From: Tuctoria greenei
Lineage: Eukaryota > Streptophyta > Magnoliopsida > Poales > Poaceae
NCBI GenBank assembly: GCA_036927565.1
Contig: JAYESD010000001.1
Location: 2,418,001-2,482,000 of the forward strand
DNA length: 64,000 nucleotides
Reading direction: 5' to 3'
Shown here: positions 9,146 through 20,703 of the stretch, one piece after another
Position numbering within the stretch: position 1 is the first letter of the stretch
Layout: the number at the start of each line of letters is the position of its first letter
Notes under the pieces: model-generated
Databases searched by the model: none
The model's input: only the letters and a program-made list of their open reading frames with translations
Told to the model about the DNA's origin: nothing
Translations under genes and position numbers: made by a program

Positions 9146-12100
9146 ATGGAGTTGGGTCTGCGTGAGAGTCGTTTGAAGACGGAGAGCGATCTGAAGAAGG
9201 TCCGAGCCCTCATGGGGTGGTCGTCGGACTTCTTCAACCGTTCAGTCCGCGCCGGCGGGGAGCTTCCCTTTAAAAAGGAGCACTCTGGTGAAATGGTGTA
9301 CTTTTCATCGTACGCCATGGTGGGGCTGATCCCACCGTTTTCTTCCTTCTTCTTGATGCTGCTGGACTTCTATGGTCTGCAGCTATACCACCTTGGCCCT
9401 CACTCCCTCCTCCTTGTGTCCATCTTTGTCCACTTCTGCGAGATGTGGGTGGGCATCCCTCCCTGCATCGAGCTCTTCTGCACCTTCTTCACCGTCCAAA
9501 CCACCGGCCGAAGCGACGAGTACCTTGGCTTCTACTACTTTGTGAAGCGCAAGAAGTGCCCGTTCAAGTACCTCCGGTCGTTCCCTTCCGGGAAGTGGGA
9601 TGACTGGAAGAAAGATTGGGTAGTCGTCCGGGTGGAGGAGCACGAGCGGTTGGAGCTGCCAGACGGTCCGCCCGGCATTGACACGTCGGTGTGGAGCGAA
9701 GTTCCGGTGCTGGCGGCTGCCTTCGACCCCATCCTGTCCAGGATCCGCCAATGTGTGGAGGGAGGACTGACTCCCCAGGCGGTGTTCTGCAACTTCCTGT
9801 CCAACAGGTGGGCACCGCTGAAGAGGAGGGAGAAGCTCGCATGGGCCCTCAACAGCGTGATGGACGAGGACCGGGTCGAGACCGGGTTGAAGTCCAGCAT
9901 GGTGGGGAAGTCCTTGGAGTTTCACCTCAAGAAATTCCAGCACGGCATCGATGTTGACGGAGAGTACTTGACTCCGCCGCCGGCTTTCCTCCCCCTGAAC
10001 GTGGAAGTTGAGTTCAGCAGGGAGCTCCGGCGGAAGATGCCCGCGCTTGACGACCTTGGCGTCGTCGAGAGAAGATCGATTGCCCGGTTGGCGATTCCCG
10101 GGTTGTCGGAAGGCGGCTCCACCCCTGTCTCTCAGCCAAGAGCTGAGGTCACCGGCAAGGGCAAGGAGCTGGCGGAGGAGCCGGAGAGCCGGAAGAGGAA
10201 GCTGCGACATGCTGACGGAAGGTCCGTCGGGCTTGCTACTTCCCCGCCTGTTCCCCATCCTCAGGAAGGAAGATCCTCCGCCGCTGTAGCGTCTGTCCCC
10301 GTGGTGGGGTCTTTTCGGAGCGCTACTGTTCCGGCGGTGGGATCCTCCCGGAGTGCGGCTGTCCCCGTGATGGGTCCCTCCGGAGGTGCCAGCTCCGGAC
10401 AGGCGACTCCGGTTCGAGAAGCGGTGAGGGCCTCCAGGTCTAGGAGTTCCTCCCGGTCAAGGAGAGCTCCGACCCGGGAAACGCCCGCGGCTACGGCAAG
10501 TCCTGGGAGTCCTCCCGGGGCTCCTACGCCGACCGTGGCCAGCCCGGAACGTCCGGGAAAGAGGTTCCGCACAAGCTGGTGCGTGAGCCTCCCAAGGTAA
10601 TTTTTCTTGCTTACCTCAATTAACTTTTAATTATAGTATCTGTTTGCTCAATTTCTTCATTCTTCATCTGCAGCGTTCCCAAGAAGGGGAGTGAAGCTCC
10701 GCCCTCAGCCACAGTGTCTGAGGCTGCGAGGGCTTCTGCTCCAGCCCCGGTGCCGCCCCAGGCGGAGGCTGCGACAGCTCCGGCGCCGGCTGTCGTGGTC
10801 ATGGACCTCGACTCGTCTCCAGAAGTTCCCGTGGTAGCGCCGGACCACGGGATTGAAGATACACCAGTGGCACCCGCTCCGGAGGTTGAAGCTCCGGGCC
10901 CCTGTGCTGCAGAAGTAGATGCTCCGGCTGTCGAGCCGGAGGAAGCAGCGGTCCCGGCTTCAGAGCCGGAAAGTGCTGAAGCCCCGGCGGTTGAGCCGGA
11001 GGTAGCTGAAGCCCCGGCGTGCGAGCCGGAAGTTGAAGTGGTCCCGGCAATTGAGCCAGTTACTTCTGAAGCTCCGGTCGCAGAGCCGGTAATTATTGGA
11101 GCGCCGACTGCAGAGCCGGTGATTGTGGAGGCGCCGGCTGCAGAGCCGGTGGTCGAAGAGGCGAGGGAGCTTGAGCCTCCCTCAGAAGAAGCGTCCCGGC
11201 CGGAGCCAGTGGAGGCGACGACGTCGATGGTACCTGTGGCGGAGCCAGAGTGCCTAAACGAAGTCGCCGGCCCCCAGCCTGAGGGGGCGAATGAAGACTT
11301 GGTGGCGGGACCTTCTTCGGTGGCGACTGAGGCCATCCCGGAGGAGGGCCCTAGTGCCTTGGAAGCTCAGGGTTCCGCTCTTGTAGAGTGGGACCCAATT
11401 TTTGTAAATGAAGACCCGCTGGAACCAGCGGAGGAGACCCCAGAAGGTCCGGAGCCCATCTCGCTGTCGATGTCCATCGACAACGCTTGCTCCAGTCTGC
11501 GCCAAGTCCAACTAGCCTTCTTCCACGACAGCAAGGTTCTTGAAGAGGAGCGCCAAACCCTTAAGAGGTGGCGTAATAGACTCCAATTCGAGACCAAGCT
11601 GGCGCAGTCGAGGATTGCCGAGGACAAGGAATGGATCAGGCGGGAGAAGGTCCGCCTGGAGCTCTGGGGTGAGATGCTGGACGAGAGGGAGAGCATGACT
11701 CACAACCTCGACGCCCAATCCCGGGAGTACCATGACCAAGCTAAGGCTGCTAATGATGCGGCCAACGCTCGGTTCGATCAACTCGAGGCCATCAGTACCG
11801 CACTCATCAAGCGCCGAGAGGCACTTGAGGGAAGAGAAAAGCGGCTCGAGGATGAGGAGCAAAAACTCCTGGAGCTACGGGACGACGTCTTGCGACGTGA
11901 AGAAGAGCTCGCCGAGAAGACAGCTCTGGCGGACAAGGGCCTCGAGGAGCGCGCTAAAAAATTGGAAGAGCGCTGCCTCGAGGAAGAGGAGAAGACCTGG
12001 GTGCGGGGGCAGGAACTCTACGAGTACGAGTGTGCCCTCGTCGCCCGGGAGAAGAAAATAGAGGCTAGGGAGAAAGACCTGGTCGACCGCCGGAACAAGA

Positions 12101-12615
12101 TCCACCTCCGGGAGGAGGAGCTCGGAAGACTTGAGAAGCGGGTTGCCGCGAAGATTCAGCAAAACGCCAAAGAAGTTGAGCGTCTTTCCCGCGAGAATTC
12201 GGAGCTGGCGGCGGCCCGGAGGTCCCTGGAAGAGATGAAGGGCCTGAGGAAGACGGACTCCCTGCAAATTTGGGAGTTCCTGAGCAAGGCCGATGATGCG
12301 CTAGCGCCGATGGGTTTCAGCCCCGTGCTCCCGGATGATCCGGAGCCGGAGCCGGACCTTGCGTTACAAGCGTTGAGCGCTGCGGGCAGCAAGCTCTCCA
12401 AGGTGGGTGACGTCATCGCAGACCAGCTGGAGGTCGAGGGGCAATCCCTGGCTAGGAACGTCACAGAGTATGTGTTGACGTGTTACACTAGCCGGAACCC
12501 TCAATTCTCTCTGGACCCGGTGCTTGAAGGCCCCGTCGAAGGAGAAGGCGAAGCTACCCGAGCCAGCGTGTCGGAGGTCGCTCAGAAGGTCGCTGAGTTC
12601 TTCCATAGGGTCTAG
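9146..12615 (+). CDS. Gypsy A antisense gene: plant gypsy-type transposon domain plus coiled coil
   Basis: Exon 1 is 9146-10596 and exon 2 is 10674-12615. The intron is 10597-10673 (AAG/GTAATTTTT, CATCTGCAG), and joining is in frame: 1130 codons plus stop. Residues about 45-200 (VYFSSYAMVGLIPPFSSFF, LDFYGLQLYHLGPHS, FVHFCEMWVGIPP) match the domain known in Pfam as 'putative gypsy type transposon' (PF04195, from memory). Residues about 320-480 are Ser/Arg/Pro-rich. The start of exon 2 is an Ala/Pro/Glu repeat built on EAPAxEPE. The remainder is a long Glu/Arg/Lys coiled coil. It runs antisense to gag-pol, beyond integrase. Its function is unknown; antisense ORFs of this kind are known in Tat elements. 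It is fully open in A, broken in B and C. Confidence 0.88.
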
Positions 12616-13863
12616 GACTATCTTTCTTAGCCTTTATTTGTATCTTCTCTTCTTCCTCAATTTTGTAATCCCTTGTCTCCAGATGTAATCTCCGGTCTTC
12701 TGATGAAATGAAATCCCCAATTTTTCGTGAATTTCATTTTTTGTCTTCAACATCTTTGTCTTCACTTGGCCCCCTGGTAGATGTGCACAATTTAATTGTG
12801 GACATGTACCAAAAGGATGTTGAGTTTTGTTAAAGACAAATTTGCTTCGAACTCGTATAGTTTAGGTCCGAAGTTTTCGATAGTGAGGGTCCCTTGAAGT
12901 CGTTGGAGCTTAGAAGCTCCGGCACTGTCCATCGTCGGAGCTTAGTAGCTCCGGCAGTAGCCTCTACCAACACGTTGAGTGTCGATAGTTAATACTTCAA
13001 GGTGTCGGAGCTTAGTAGCTCCGGCAATGACCCTTGCCACGCCTGGCTTGCTGGCAACAGACTCTAGTGATAGAGTCTTCTCACCATCTTTAAGTTAACG
13101 CCGGTGGGAGTCGGAGCTTGGTTAACTCCGGTTTTTCTCCATCAATATTGGGTTTATTTTTCCTGCACACTTAAGCCAAGAAAAACAGTAAAATTCGTTC
13201 CTTATCTATAACTTCGTCGCGGCTTACGGTTCTCAAGAGAATTTCAAGTTGAACACGATTTTTAGTATAATTGGATGAATTGTCTTTTCTTTTAGATCCA
13301 ATTGTCCATGGACCCACCTTACTTTGGCCTGCCAGGATGTAGGTAGAGTGGCGTACTTAGGGTGCTTGACCAGGCTAAGTCGATAGCTCACTCCGGCCCT
13401 AGAATGGCTTGGCGGCCTTCAGGCGAGTTAGCCACAGACGATATTTAAATCTAAAAAATCCGACAATTCAACTCAAATCGTACGTAAATCGGTCTAACTA
13501 GAATTTCTTAAGAATTGCACGTTTCTGTTATAGACAAGAAAGAGAAAAATAAAAATGCCGAGCCTTATGCAAAAATGAATGCACGTGGAGTCTATTTCAC
13601 ATGAAGATGTCTTTCATTATAGGTCCGGGGTACAGGGGAAACAAGTACACTCTTAGGGTACGGAACCAGGCTAAGTGTGTTCGGTTTCTCGTTTAACCCA
13701 GGGTAGTTAGCTACACTTCTAGTCCGGAGACTGTATCAAGTGTTGCATGAGCTTTCCAAACCTTTCGAGAAAGGTCCGGCTGCTCTCCCGGAGGAACTAC
13801 CCGACTCTGTACAATGACTCTATAACATACACTTCAAGTTACTTAAGACTCACCTCCGTGGAA
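12616..13863. other. Gypsy A region between convergent gene ends, with hairpin array
   Basis: Non-coding 1.25 kb between the stop of the plus-strand gene and the stop of minus-strand pol, so it is the 3' end for both transcripts. Four stem-loops of the type GGAGCTTAGTAGCTCC lie at 12905-12920, 12936-12954, 13006-13024 and 13112-13131. Lengths and hairpins are conserved in B (36475-37738) and C (59531-60785). Confidence 0.6.
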
Positions 13864-16800
13864 TTAAGTGTAGAACTTACGGAGGTGCTCGATGTTCCAA
13901 GGATTTGGGAGAGGTGTCCCATCCTCGGTAGCCAAGCGAACGCTTCCGGGACGGGATACTTTGATCACTCGGAAGGGTCCTTCCCAGCCGGGGGAGAGTT
14001 TGTTTTGCCCTTCTCTGGATAGTATTCTCTGTAACACCAGATCGCCTTCCTCGAGCTGTCGGTTGTGTACATGCCGCTGATGATAGCGCCGTAGAGCTTG
14101 GCGGTATCGAGCATTCCGAACAGCTGCTTGGCACCTTCCCTCCTCGAGGAGGTCTAGGTCTTCACGCCGGAGCTGGTCCTGCGCGGCTTCGTCGAAGGTC
14201 CGGACTCGGAGGGAACCCAAGGTGATTTCCGGAGGAAGGATCGCTTCAGCTCCGTACACCAGGAAGAAGGGTGTTTCTCCGGTTGCCCGACTTGGAGAAG
14301 TCCTGTTGGCCCATAGAGTGGGCGGAAGCTCTTCGATCCAATTAGCTCCGTGCTTTTTCAAACGCTCATAAGTGCGCGTTTTGAGTCCTTTAAGGATCTC
14401 TGCGTTTTCTCTCTCGGCTTGTCCATTGCTGGCAGGATGAGCTACGGAAGCGTAGCAAACTTGTATGCCGAGGTCTTCGCAATATCCTTGAAATGAGGAG
14501 CTTGTGAACTGAGTCCCATTATCAGTGATGATCTTATTTGGGACTCCGAATCTGCTCACGATAGATTGTAGAAAATTAATTGCAGATTGTTTGTTGATCG
14601 TCACAACAGGAGTAGCTTCCGGCCACTTGGTGAACTTGTCGACGGCGACGTACAGGAACTTGTAACCTCCGACGGCTCTTGGGAAGGGTCCCAAGATGTC
14701 CATCCCCCACACAGCGAAAGGCCATGTAGGAGGTATCATTTGTAAGGACTGAGCAGGTGTATGAATTTGCTTTGCATGAAATTGGCATTCTTTGCATTTC
14801 TTCACTAGCTCAGTAGCATCCTGGAGTGCTGTAGGCCAGTAGAAGCCGTGCCGAAAGGCTTTTCCGACCAGCGTGCGGGAAGACGCGTGGTTCCCACACT
14901 CACCTCCATGGATTTCTGCGAGGAGCTCGCAGCCTTCTTCCCTTGTGATGCACCGCATTAGGATGCCGTTGGCACCGCGCCGGTAGAGATCCCCTTCTAC
15001 CAACGTGTATCTTTTAGCCAATCTGACTACCCGGTCAGCGGATACATCATCGTCAGGAAGGATGTTGTCTTTCAAGTAGTTCCGGATCTCCGAGATCCAT
15101 GCATCGGAACTGACTTGAGCATTTGAGTCTTGCGTGCTGGGTTGCTCGGAGCTTCCGGCAGCACCTACGACCCTTGATGGCTGCCATGGTAACAGGGCCA
15201 TCGGGACCGTCAGCTTCGGGATGCTGATCTCGCCCCCTTCGTTCAGTTCGGCAGGCTGAACTGTGGGTTTTGACAACCTCCGGACAAAGGTTCCGTCTGG
15301 AGCCGGAGCTCCGGTTGACGCCTTGGTCGAGAGTTCGTCAGCTTCAGCGTTGTGAGCACGCTGAACATGATGAAGGTCTAGGACTTCGAAGTCCTTCTGA
15401 AGCCTCTGGACTTCAAGGAGATAAGCAGCCAGCTGGAGATTATTGCAGGAGCATTCACCCTTCACCTGTTTGATGACAAGTTGTGAATCTCCTTTGACCA
15501 GCAACTGCTTGACTCCATATGATAGTGCCACCTTTAATCCATATATGAGTGCTTCGTACTCCGCCATGTTGTTGGTTGCCTTGAAGTCAAGGTGCACCAT
15601 ATATTTCACCTTCTCCCCGGTTGGTGCGAGGAGAAGGATTCCAGCTCCGGCTCCCTGCTTCTGCATGGAGCCGTCGAAGTAAAGGGTCCAGTGAGGCTTA
15701 GTGAAGGCCGGAACTTGTGGTTCCGTCTTCTGCTCGCTGGGGCCCCCAGGGTTTAATGGAGAGGGAGTCCATTCTGCCACGAAATCTGCCAGCGCTTGAC
15801 TCTTGATTGCTTGTCTTGGAATGAATTCAAGGTCGAATTCAGCCAGTTCTGCTGCCCACTTTGCTATATTCCCAGTTGAATTGGGATTATGCAGGATCGC
15901 TCGAAGTGGATATGAGGTTACCACCGAGACTTTGTGAGCTTGGAAATAGTGTCGAAGCTTCCTTGAGGCAATAAGAACTGCGTAGAGCAGCTTATGCACC
16001 TCTAGGTATCGAGTCTTGTCATCATGTAACACTTCACTGATGAAGTATACTGGGCGTTGAATGGTCCGGACCCTCCCGGAGGGGTCCGGAGCTTCCTCTC
16101 CATTGATCCGGACCCTGTCGGAGGGGTCCAGACTATCTTCGGGGACCTCCGGGTTCTGGGTGGAGGAACCCGGAGCTTCTTCAGGAATGACCCGGATCCT
16201 ATCGGAAGGATCCGAGTCCTCTGAAGTGGCTTCTTGTGGGTTCAAGTCTGGGAGCTGGGACCCAGACCCGCTTTCAGGAACCTCCGGATCCTCCCGAAGG
16301 GATCTGGATTCCTGAGTATTGGGTAGTTCCGGTCTCTCCGCAACCAGAACCATACTGACGACTTCGTCACAGCTGAAATGTAAAGCAATAAAGGCTCACC
16401 AAGGTTCGGAGCTACCAAGACTGGTAGGGTGGTGAGGAACTGTTTCAGCTCCTGGAATGCCTTCTCTGCTTCTTCAGACCATTGGAATGGTCCGGACTTC
16501 CTCAACAACTTAAAGAAGGGAAGTGCCCTTTCCGCCAGTCTTGAAATGAACCGGCTAAGGGCTGCTAGACATCCGGTTAATTTTTGGATGTCTTTGATGC
16601 GGGTTGGTGGCCGCATGTCTTCAATGGCTTTTATCTTCGCCGGATTAGCCTCTATGCCCCGGTGACTTACCAGGAAACCAAGAAGCTTTCCGGAACTAAC
16701 CCCGAAGACGCACTTGTCTGGGTTTAGCTTTGTGCGGGTGGCCCGCAGCTTATCGAAGACAGCCTGCAAGGTGTCCAAGAGGGACTCCTTGTTCTTGACT

Positions 16801-17405
16801 TTGACTACGATGTCATCAACGTACACTTCCACTATGTCTCTGATGAGTTCTTCGAAAGTTTTGTACATTGCTCGTACAAAAGTTGAAGCTGCATTCTTGA
16901 GACCAAAAGGCATGGCTGTGTAACAATACAATCCATCCACTGTGATGAATGAAGTATGTTCTTCATCTTCCCTAGACATCCGGATTTGATGATATCCTGA
17001 ATATGCGTCTAGAAAACACAGTAACTCACACCCGGAGGTGGAATCCACTATCTGATCTATTCTAGGTAGTGGGAATGGATCTTTTGGACATGCCTTATTC
17101 AGTGTGGTGTAGTCGATGCACATCCGAAGTTTCCCGCCGGCTTTAGGCACAACGACTGGGTTTGCCAGCCATTTTGGATGGTAGACTTCTCGGATGAATC
17201 CGGCTTCGAGCAACTTCTTCACTTCTTGTCGGATGAAGTTCTGTCGCTCTACAGATTGCTTCCGAGGTTTCTGGTGCACAGGCCGAGCGTCGGGGTAAAT
17301 CTTCAGATTGTGCTCAATCACTTCCCTGGGGATCCCAGGCATTTGTGACGGTTGCCAAGCAAACACGTCAACGTTAGCCCGGAGGAAAGTGATGAGCGCG
17401 AGTTC
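13864..17405 (-). pseudogene. pol: Gypsy A pol: RT, RNase H, second RNase H, integrase (frameshifted)
   Basis: Copies element RNA into DNA and integrates it. The RT has the YVDD catalytic box at 16812-16823 and conserved LDAYSGYHQI and MPFGLKNA motifs. An RNase H follows with an inserted acidic repeat of about 90 residues. Next comes a plant-type RNase H (HWTLYFDGS, NNMAEYEAL, GDSQLVI, HNAEAD). The integrase has an HHCC zinc finger (GNHASSRT, CKECQFH) and a DDE core (MDILGPF, TDNGTQFTS, NGQAERENAE). It ends ...HLRKFYT without a chromodomain. A single-base loss near 16,369, compared with elements B and C, shifts the frame between RT and RNase H. Upstream it is joined to protease in the same frame through a UAG at 17406-17408. 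Confidence 0.93.
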
Positions 17406-18338
17406 CTATTTGTCGTTCAAACCACCCGATATGCGGGTAGTTTGGGTGACATCGGAACCAATTTGGACGACTTTGACGGGAACGTCGGTGTCGCCGCTTG
17501 GCTGCACACGAGGTGCAGAGGTCGAGCCTCGTTGACGAATGCTCGGAGGTTGTGGAGCTTGCTTTTGTCTGGAGTCCTCCTCTTGCGCTGTGGTGAGTGC
17601 ATGGAGTTCCTCCAGAGCAGTTACTCCGGCAGTGCGATCTCCACGGATCCGGAGAACGCCTACTGGTGTTGGCATCTTCAACACCAGGTATCCATAATGA
17701 GCAGCTGCCATGAATTTGTACAAGGCAGGTCTACCCAAAATGGCGTTGAATGGTAAGTTGATCTGAGCGACGTCAAAGATCAACTTTTCGGTGCGATACT
17801 TCTCCCGGGTCCCGAAGGTAACAGGGAGAGTAATAGCTCCGAGTGGGGTTATGGCCCCCGGACCTACTCCGGAGAAAGGTCGAGAGGGCTGGAGATCCGA
17901 AGGTCGAAGCTGAAGCTTAGTGAAAGCTTCGAAGCTGATGAGATTAAGCCCCGAACCTCCGTCTACCAGGACATGATGGAGCTGGATGTTGTTGATGGTG
18001 GGAGATACCATCAAGGGTAGCTGGCCAGCTCCGACCATGCTTTGAGGACAGTCCGAAGCATCAAAAGTGATGGGTGTGTCCATCCACTTTCGATGTGGCT
18101 CCGGTCTAGCTGTAGGAGCTACAGCAGCCATATCCCGTCGCATAGTCTTGATGACACGACGAGAGGTGATGTCCCATGATCCACCAAAGATGGTGTTCAT
18201 GGTTTTTCGACGCTCGTTGTCGGAGACGTCGGAATCATCGTCGACGGAGGTGTAGACGGCTTTCAAGACCTTTTTGGGGTCTTGAAACCCTAACTCCTCT
18301 TCAGCCGGAGCTTCATCGACCTTTTGTTTTCCCTCCCT
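17406..18338 (-). CDS. Gypsy A aspartic protease segment
   Basis: In-frame continuation after the gag stop. The retroviral-type protease core is LVDGGSGLNLISF, followed by FNAILGRPALY near the second conserved region. It ends GGLNDK-UAG, and the RT reading frame continues directly behind that codon in the same phase. It would be made as part of Gag-Pol if the flanking UAG codons were read through; there is no good independent start. Confidence 0.8.
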   Translation of the reverse strand, partial: REGKQKVDEAPAEEELGFQDPKKVLKAVYTSVDDDSDVSDNERRKTMNTIFGGSWDITSRRVIKTMRRDMAAVAPTARPEPHRKWMDTPITFDASDCPQSMVGAGQLPLMVSPTINNIQLHHVLVDGGSGLNLISFEAFTKLQLRPSDLQPSRPFSGVGPGAITPLGAITLPVTFGTREKYRTEKLIFDVAQINLPFNAILGRPALYKFMAAAHYGYLVLKMPTPVGVLRIRGDRTAGVTALEELHALTTAQEEDSRQKQAPQPPSIRQRGSTSAPRVQPSGDTDVPVKVVQIGSDVTQTTRISGGLNDK

Positions 18339-19823
18339 CTATCGGAAGGGAGACCCTTCCCGGCGCTTGTGGTAGCGCTCGGCAAGGTTTTGGACCTCCC
18401 GGCAGTCCTCCAGTTTGTGGCTGCTCGTTTTGTGAATGGGGCACCACATCTTGGATTTGCCACCGTCTTTAGAAGACGGTCGAGGTCGCTTCTCGGGGCG
18501 TGGCCCCCGGCCACCAGGAGTTGCAGCGGCTGCAACGTTGGATGTGCCGGCCGACGGCTTCTTCTTGCCGTTGGTCTTCTTTTTCTTCTTGCCACTCCCG
18601 GAGGTAGCGGCTTCTTCTTTGGAGGATTTTTTATGATCCTCCAGGGCTGGTTTGGAGTGCATTTCACGGCCCTCCGCAGCTCTGGCACATTTGTCAGCCA
18701 GGCTGAAGAGCTCCGTGACGCTGGTGATCTCTTTGATCGCCAGCTTCTCCAACATCTTCTTGTCTCGTACACCCTGTCTGAATGCCACAATGACAGAAGC
18801 GCTTGAGATAGAAGGGATTGTGTTACGTACCTGAGAGAATCTCTGGATGAATGACCGCAAAGATTCTCCTCCTTTTTGCACGACCGCAAAAAGGTCCAGT
18901 TCAGTGCCCGGACGGGTGTATGAACTCCCGAAATTGGCGGTGAACTGACGGCACAGCTCCTCCCAACTGTCGATAGAGTTGGGTGGAAGGCTCATAAACC
19001 AGGACCTGGCGGTCCCAGTTAAAGCCACTGGAAAGTAATTGGCCATTACGGCCTCGTTTCCTCCAGCTGCTAAGATCGCAGTGGAGTATATCTGTAGGAA
19101 TTCTACGGGATTGACAGTCCCGTCGAATTTTTCCGGCAAGTGTGGCCGGAACTTCTGTGGCCATCTAACCATACGCAGGTGCATGGCTAGGGCGGAACAG
19201 CCTCCTCCTACTCCTTCCAGAGTAGAAAGGTCTTGAGCGTCTCGTCTTTCTCGAGCTCGCTCGATGTGGACACGGCCATCATGTTGGCGATATCGGCGAT
19301 CAAGCTCCGCCCGGAGGTCGTGTGTCGAAAGCCGAGATGCTGTATGGGCACGTCGTGCCCCAGAGGGCAACGGCGTCACTTGCTGTGACGCAGCTCTTCT
19401 CCGGTTGTTGGAGACATGTGGACCAAGTCTTCCAGACAACGTTCGTCGCTACGACGGGGCCCGCCCTGAAGGAGGTGGACCCTGGTTGTTGAGGCGTTCG
19501 GCCGCTGCTGCGACCAAATGCTCAACATCAGCTCTCCATTGCTCCATGGCACCTTGAGATGCATCCGGAGGTGGTGGTCGCTGAAGGAGAGCACGCGCTG
19601 CATGGAGCGCGTGTTCTGGGTTGTCACGACTTGCCGGCGCAGAATGTGACACCGGTGCACCATCATGACGTCCGGCGTGTCTTGCCGGAGAAGATGGTGG
19701 TGGTGGGAGTGTGACTCCTGCTGGAACTGAGGCTCCTGCCGGTGGCTGCATGTTGGAGGGATTGCCTCCAACAGCCTGAGCAGCAGGTTGCCCGTTCGAT
19801 GATCCAGCCGCAGAATTCACCAT
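18339..19823 (-). pseudogene. gag: Gypsy A gag, with internal UAG
   Basis: Starts at ATG 19821-19823 (MVNSAAGSSNG), about 20 nt inside the primer-binding site. A proline-rich N terminus is followed by the retrotransposon capsid core (FDGTVNPVEFLQIY, WFMSLPPNSIDSWEELCRQF, SYTRPG, ESLRSFIQRF), a basic Lys/Pro tract and a variant zinc knuckle (CPIHKTSSHKLEDC). An in-frame UAG at 19449-19451 replaces a Gln codon still present in element B, so this copy makes only a short N-terminal piece. A second UAG closes gag at 18339-18341, with protease following in the same frame. Confidence 0.88.
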
Positions 19824-19842
19824 TCTTGAAGATCTCAGGCGA

Positions 19843-19863
19843 TCCCCTACCTGGCGCGCCAAC
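19843..19863 (-). other. Gypsy A primer-binding site
   Basis: Immediately after the 5' LTR in gag-pol sense the minus strand reads GTTGGCGCGCCAGGTAGGGG. Starting with TGG right after the LTR, this is where a tRNA 3' end would pair. I cannot assign the tRNA without a search. The same region is missing in element B. Confidence 0.75.
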
Positions 19864-20698
19864 TGTCGACTGTTGGAGTCGGCAGATCCCCTGACACTAT
19901 GAAAGTGTTTGAAGGAGTTTGTGGTTCGGTTTGGGCGCGCGGAGATCTAAGAAAGTGAAATGCGATTTAGACACGAATGACGCAGTGGTTTACGTGGTTC
20001 GGGCCGCCTGAGCGTAATACCCTACTCCACGGGTGTGTGTGTGTGTTGTATTAACTTGTGAGTTTGAGTGTGTTTGAGTGTTCTCCCTCTCGTGTATCGT
20101 CGGTTTGTCCTTTTATAACATAAGGAGAAACCGTTACAAGTCAGCCTGGCCCGACATGTGGCCCTGGCGGTTATTAGTATTGATACACGAGATTAATTGT
20201 TGTTAATAACCCTGTAACGGCTCCGACAGTGCCGTTACAGGTGTTAAGATCGTCCGATTAATTATCATTAACGTGGAATTAATGGTAATTAATCGGGTCT
20301 TGAAGTCTGCGGCTGTCCTTTGGAGATCCGGAGCCGTTACAACGTTTCCCGGGGGTTTTAAGCAGCTAGCTCCGACGTATGGACACGTGGCAGCTCCGGA
20401 GCTTGCTTGGGAGAAGCGGGAAGCTCCGGGGTGGCCTGGCACGTGTCAGGTCCGGAGCTTCTCTCGGTCAGGGGTTACCTCCGGAGGTGCCGTTTCAGTA
20501 CCAAGCCCGGAGCTTCACCCTTGTGGGTAATAACTCCGGTCTGTCAGTACACGTGGCAACCTAGAGGTCAACCATGTTGGAGAAGCGGGTCCGGTCACGT
20601 CTGGCGAGTGGGCCCCCGAGGGTCTTCAATTTGAGTAGGTGTCCTTCCCTTGAGATCTTTGTAACCTCAGGGGGTGTATGGTTTTTAGGGTACCGACA
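19864..20698 (-). repeat. Gypsy A LTR (5' LTR in gag-pol sense)
   Basis: 835 bp. Carries the promoter for gag-pol. Identical to the left LTR except for four substitutions seen by eye. Confidence 0.95.
20110..20118 (-). promoter_or_regulatory. Gypsy A LTR TATA box
   Basis: On the minus strand TTATAAAAG, inside a GC-rich LTR and followed by pyrimidine-rich sequence, in the right sense for gag-pol. The same box is at 8027-8035 in the other LTR, and TATAAAAG also occurs in B's right LTR (43290-43298) and C's left LTR. Confidence 0.7.
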
Positions 20699-20703
20699 CT
20701 AGG

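Larger units (their letters stand above)
7781..20698 (-). mobile_element. Tat-lineage Ty3/gypsy element A
   Basis: Complete 12.9-kb insertion with 5-bp TSD CTAGG (7776-7780, 20699-20703), 835-bp LTRs at both ends (TG...CA), a primer-binding site next to the right LTR, gag-PR-RT-RNase H-aRNase H-integrase on the minus strand, and a spliced antisense gene on the plus strand. The extra plant-type RNase H and an antisense ORF beyond integrase are established traits of the Tat lineage (RIRE2/Grande-like). The LTRs differ at only four positions by eye, so insertion was recent. Even so, gag-pol contains three in-frame UAG codons and one frameshift. Confidence 0.95.

Noticed and set aside
9383..10258. 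Long minus-strand frames opposite the gypsy antisense gene (also 10620-11336, 34507-35343, 57439-58041)
   Set aside because: Shadows of a GC-rich, repeat-rich coding sequence on the other strand; Ser/Gly/Thr/Ala repeats mirror the EAPAxEPE coding repeat.
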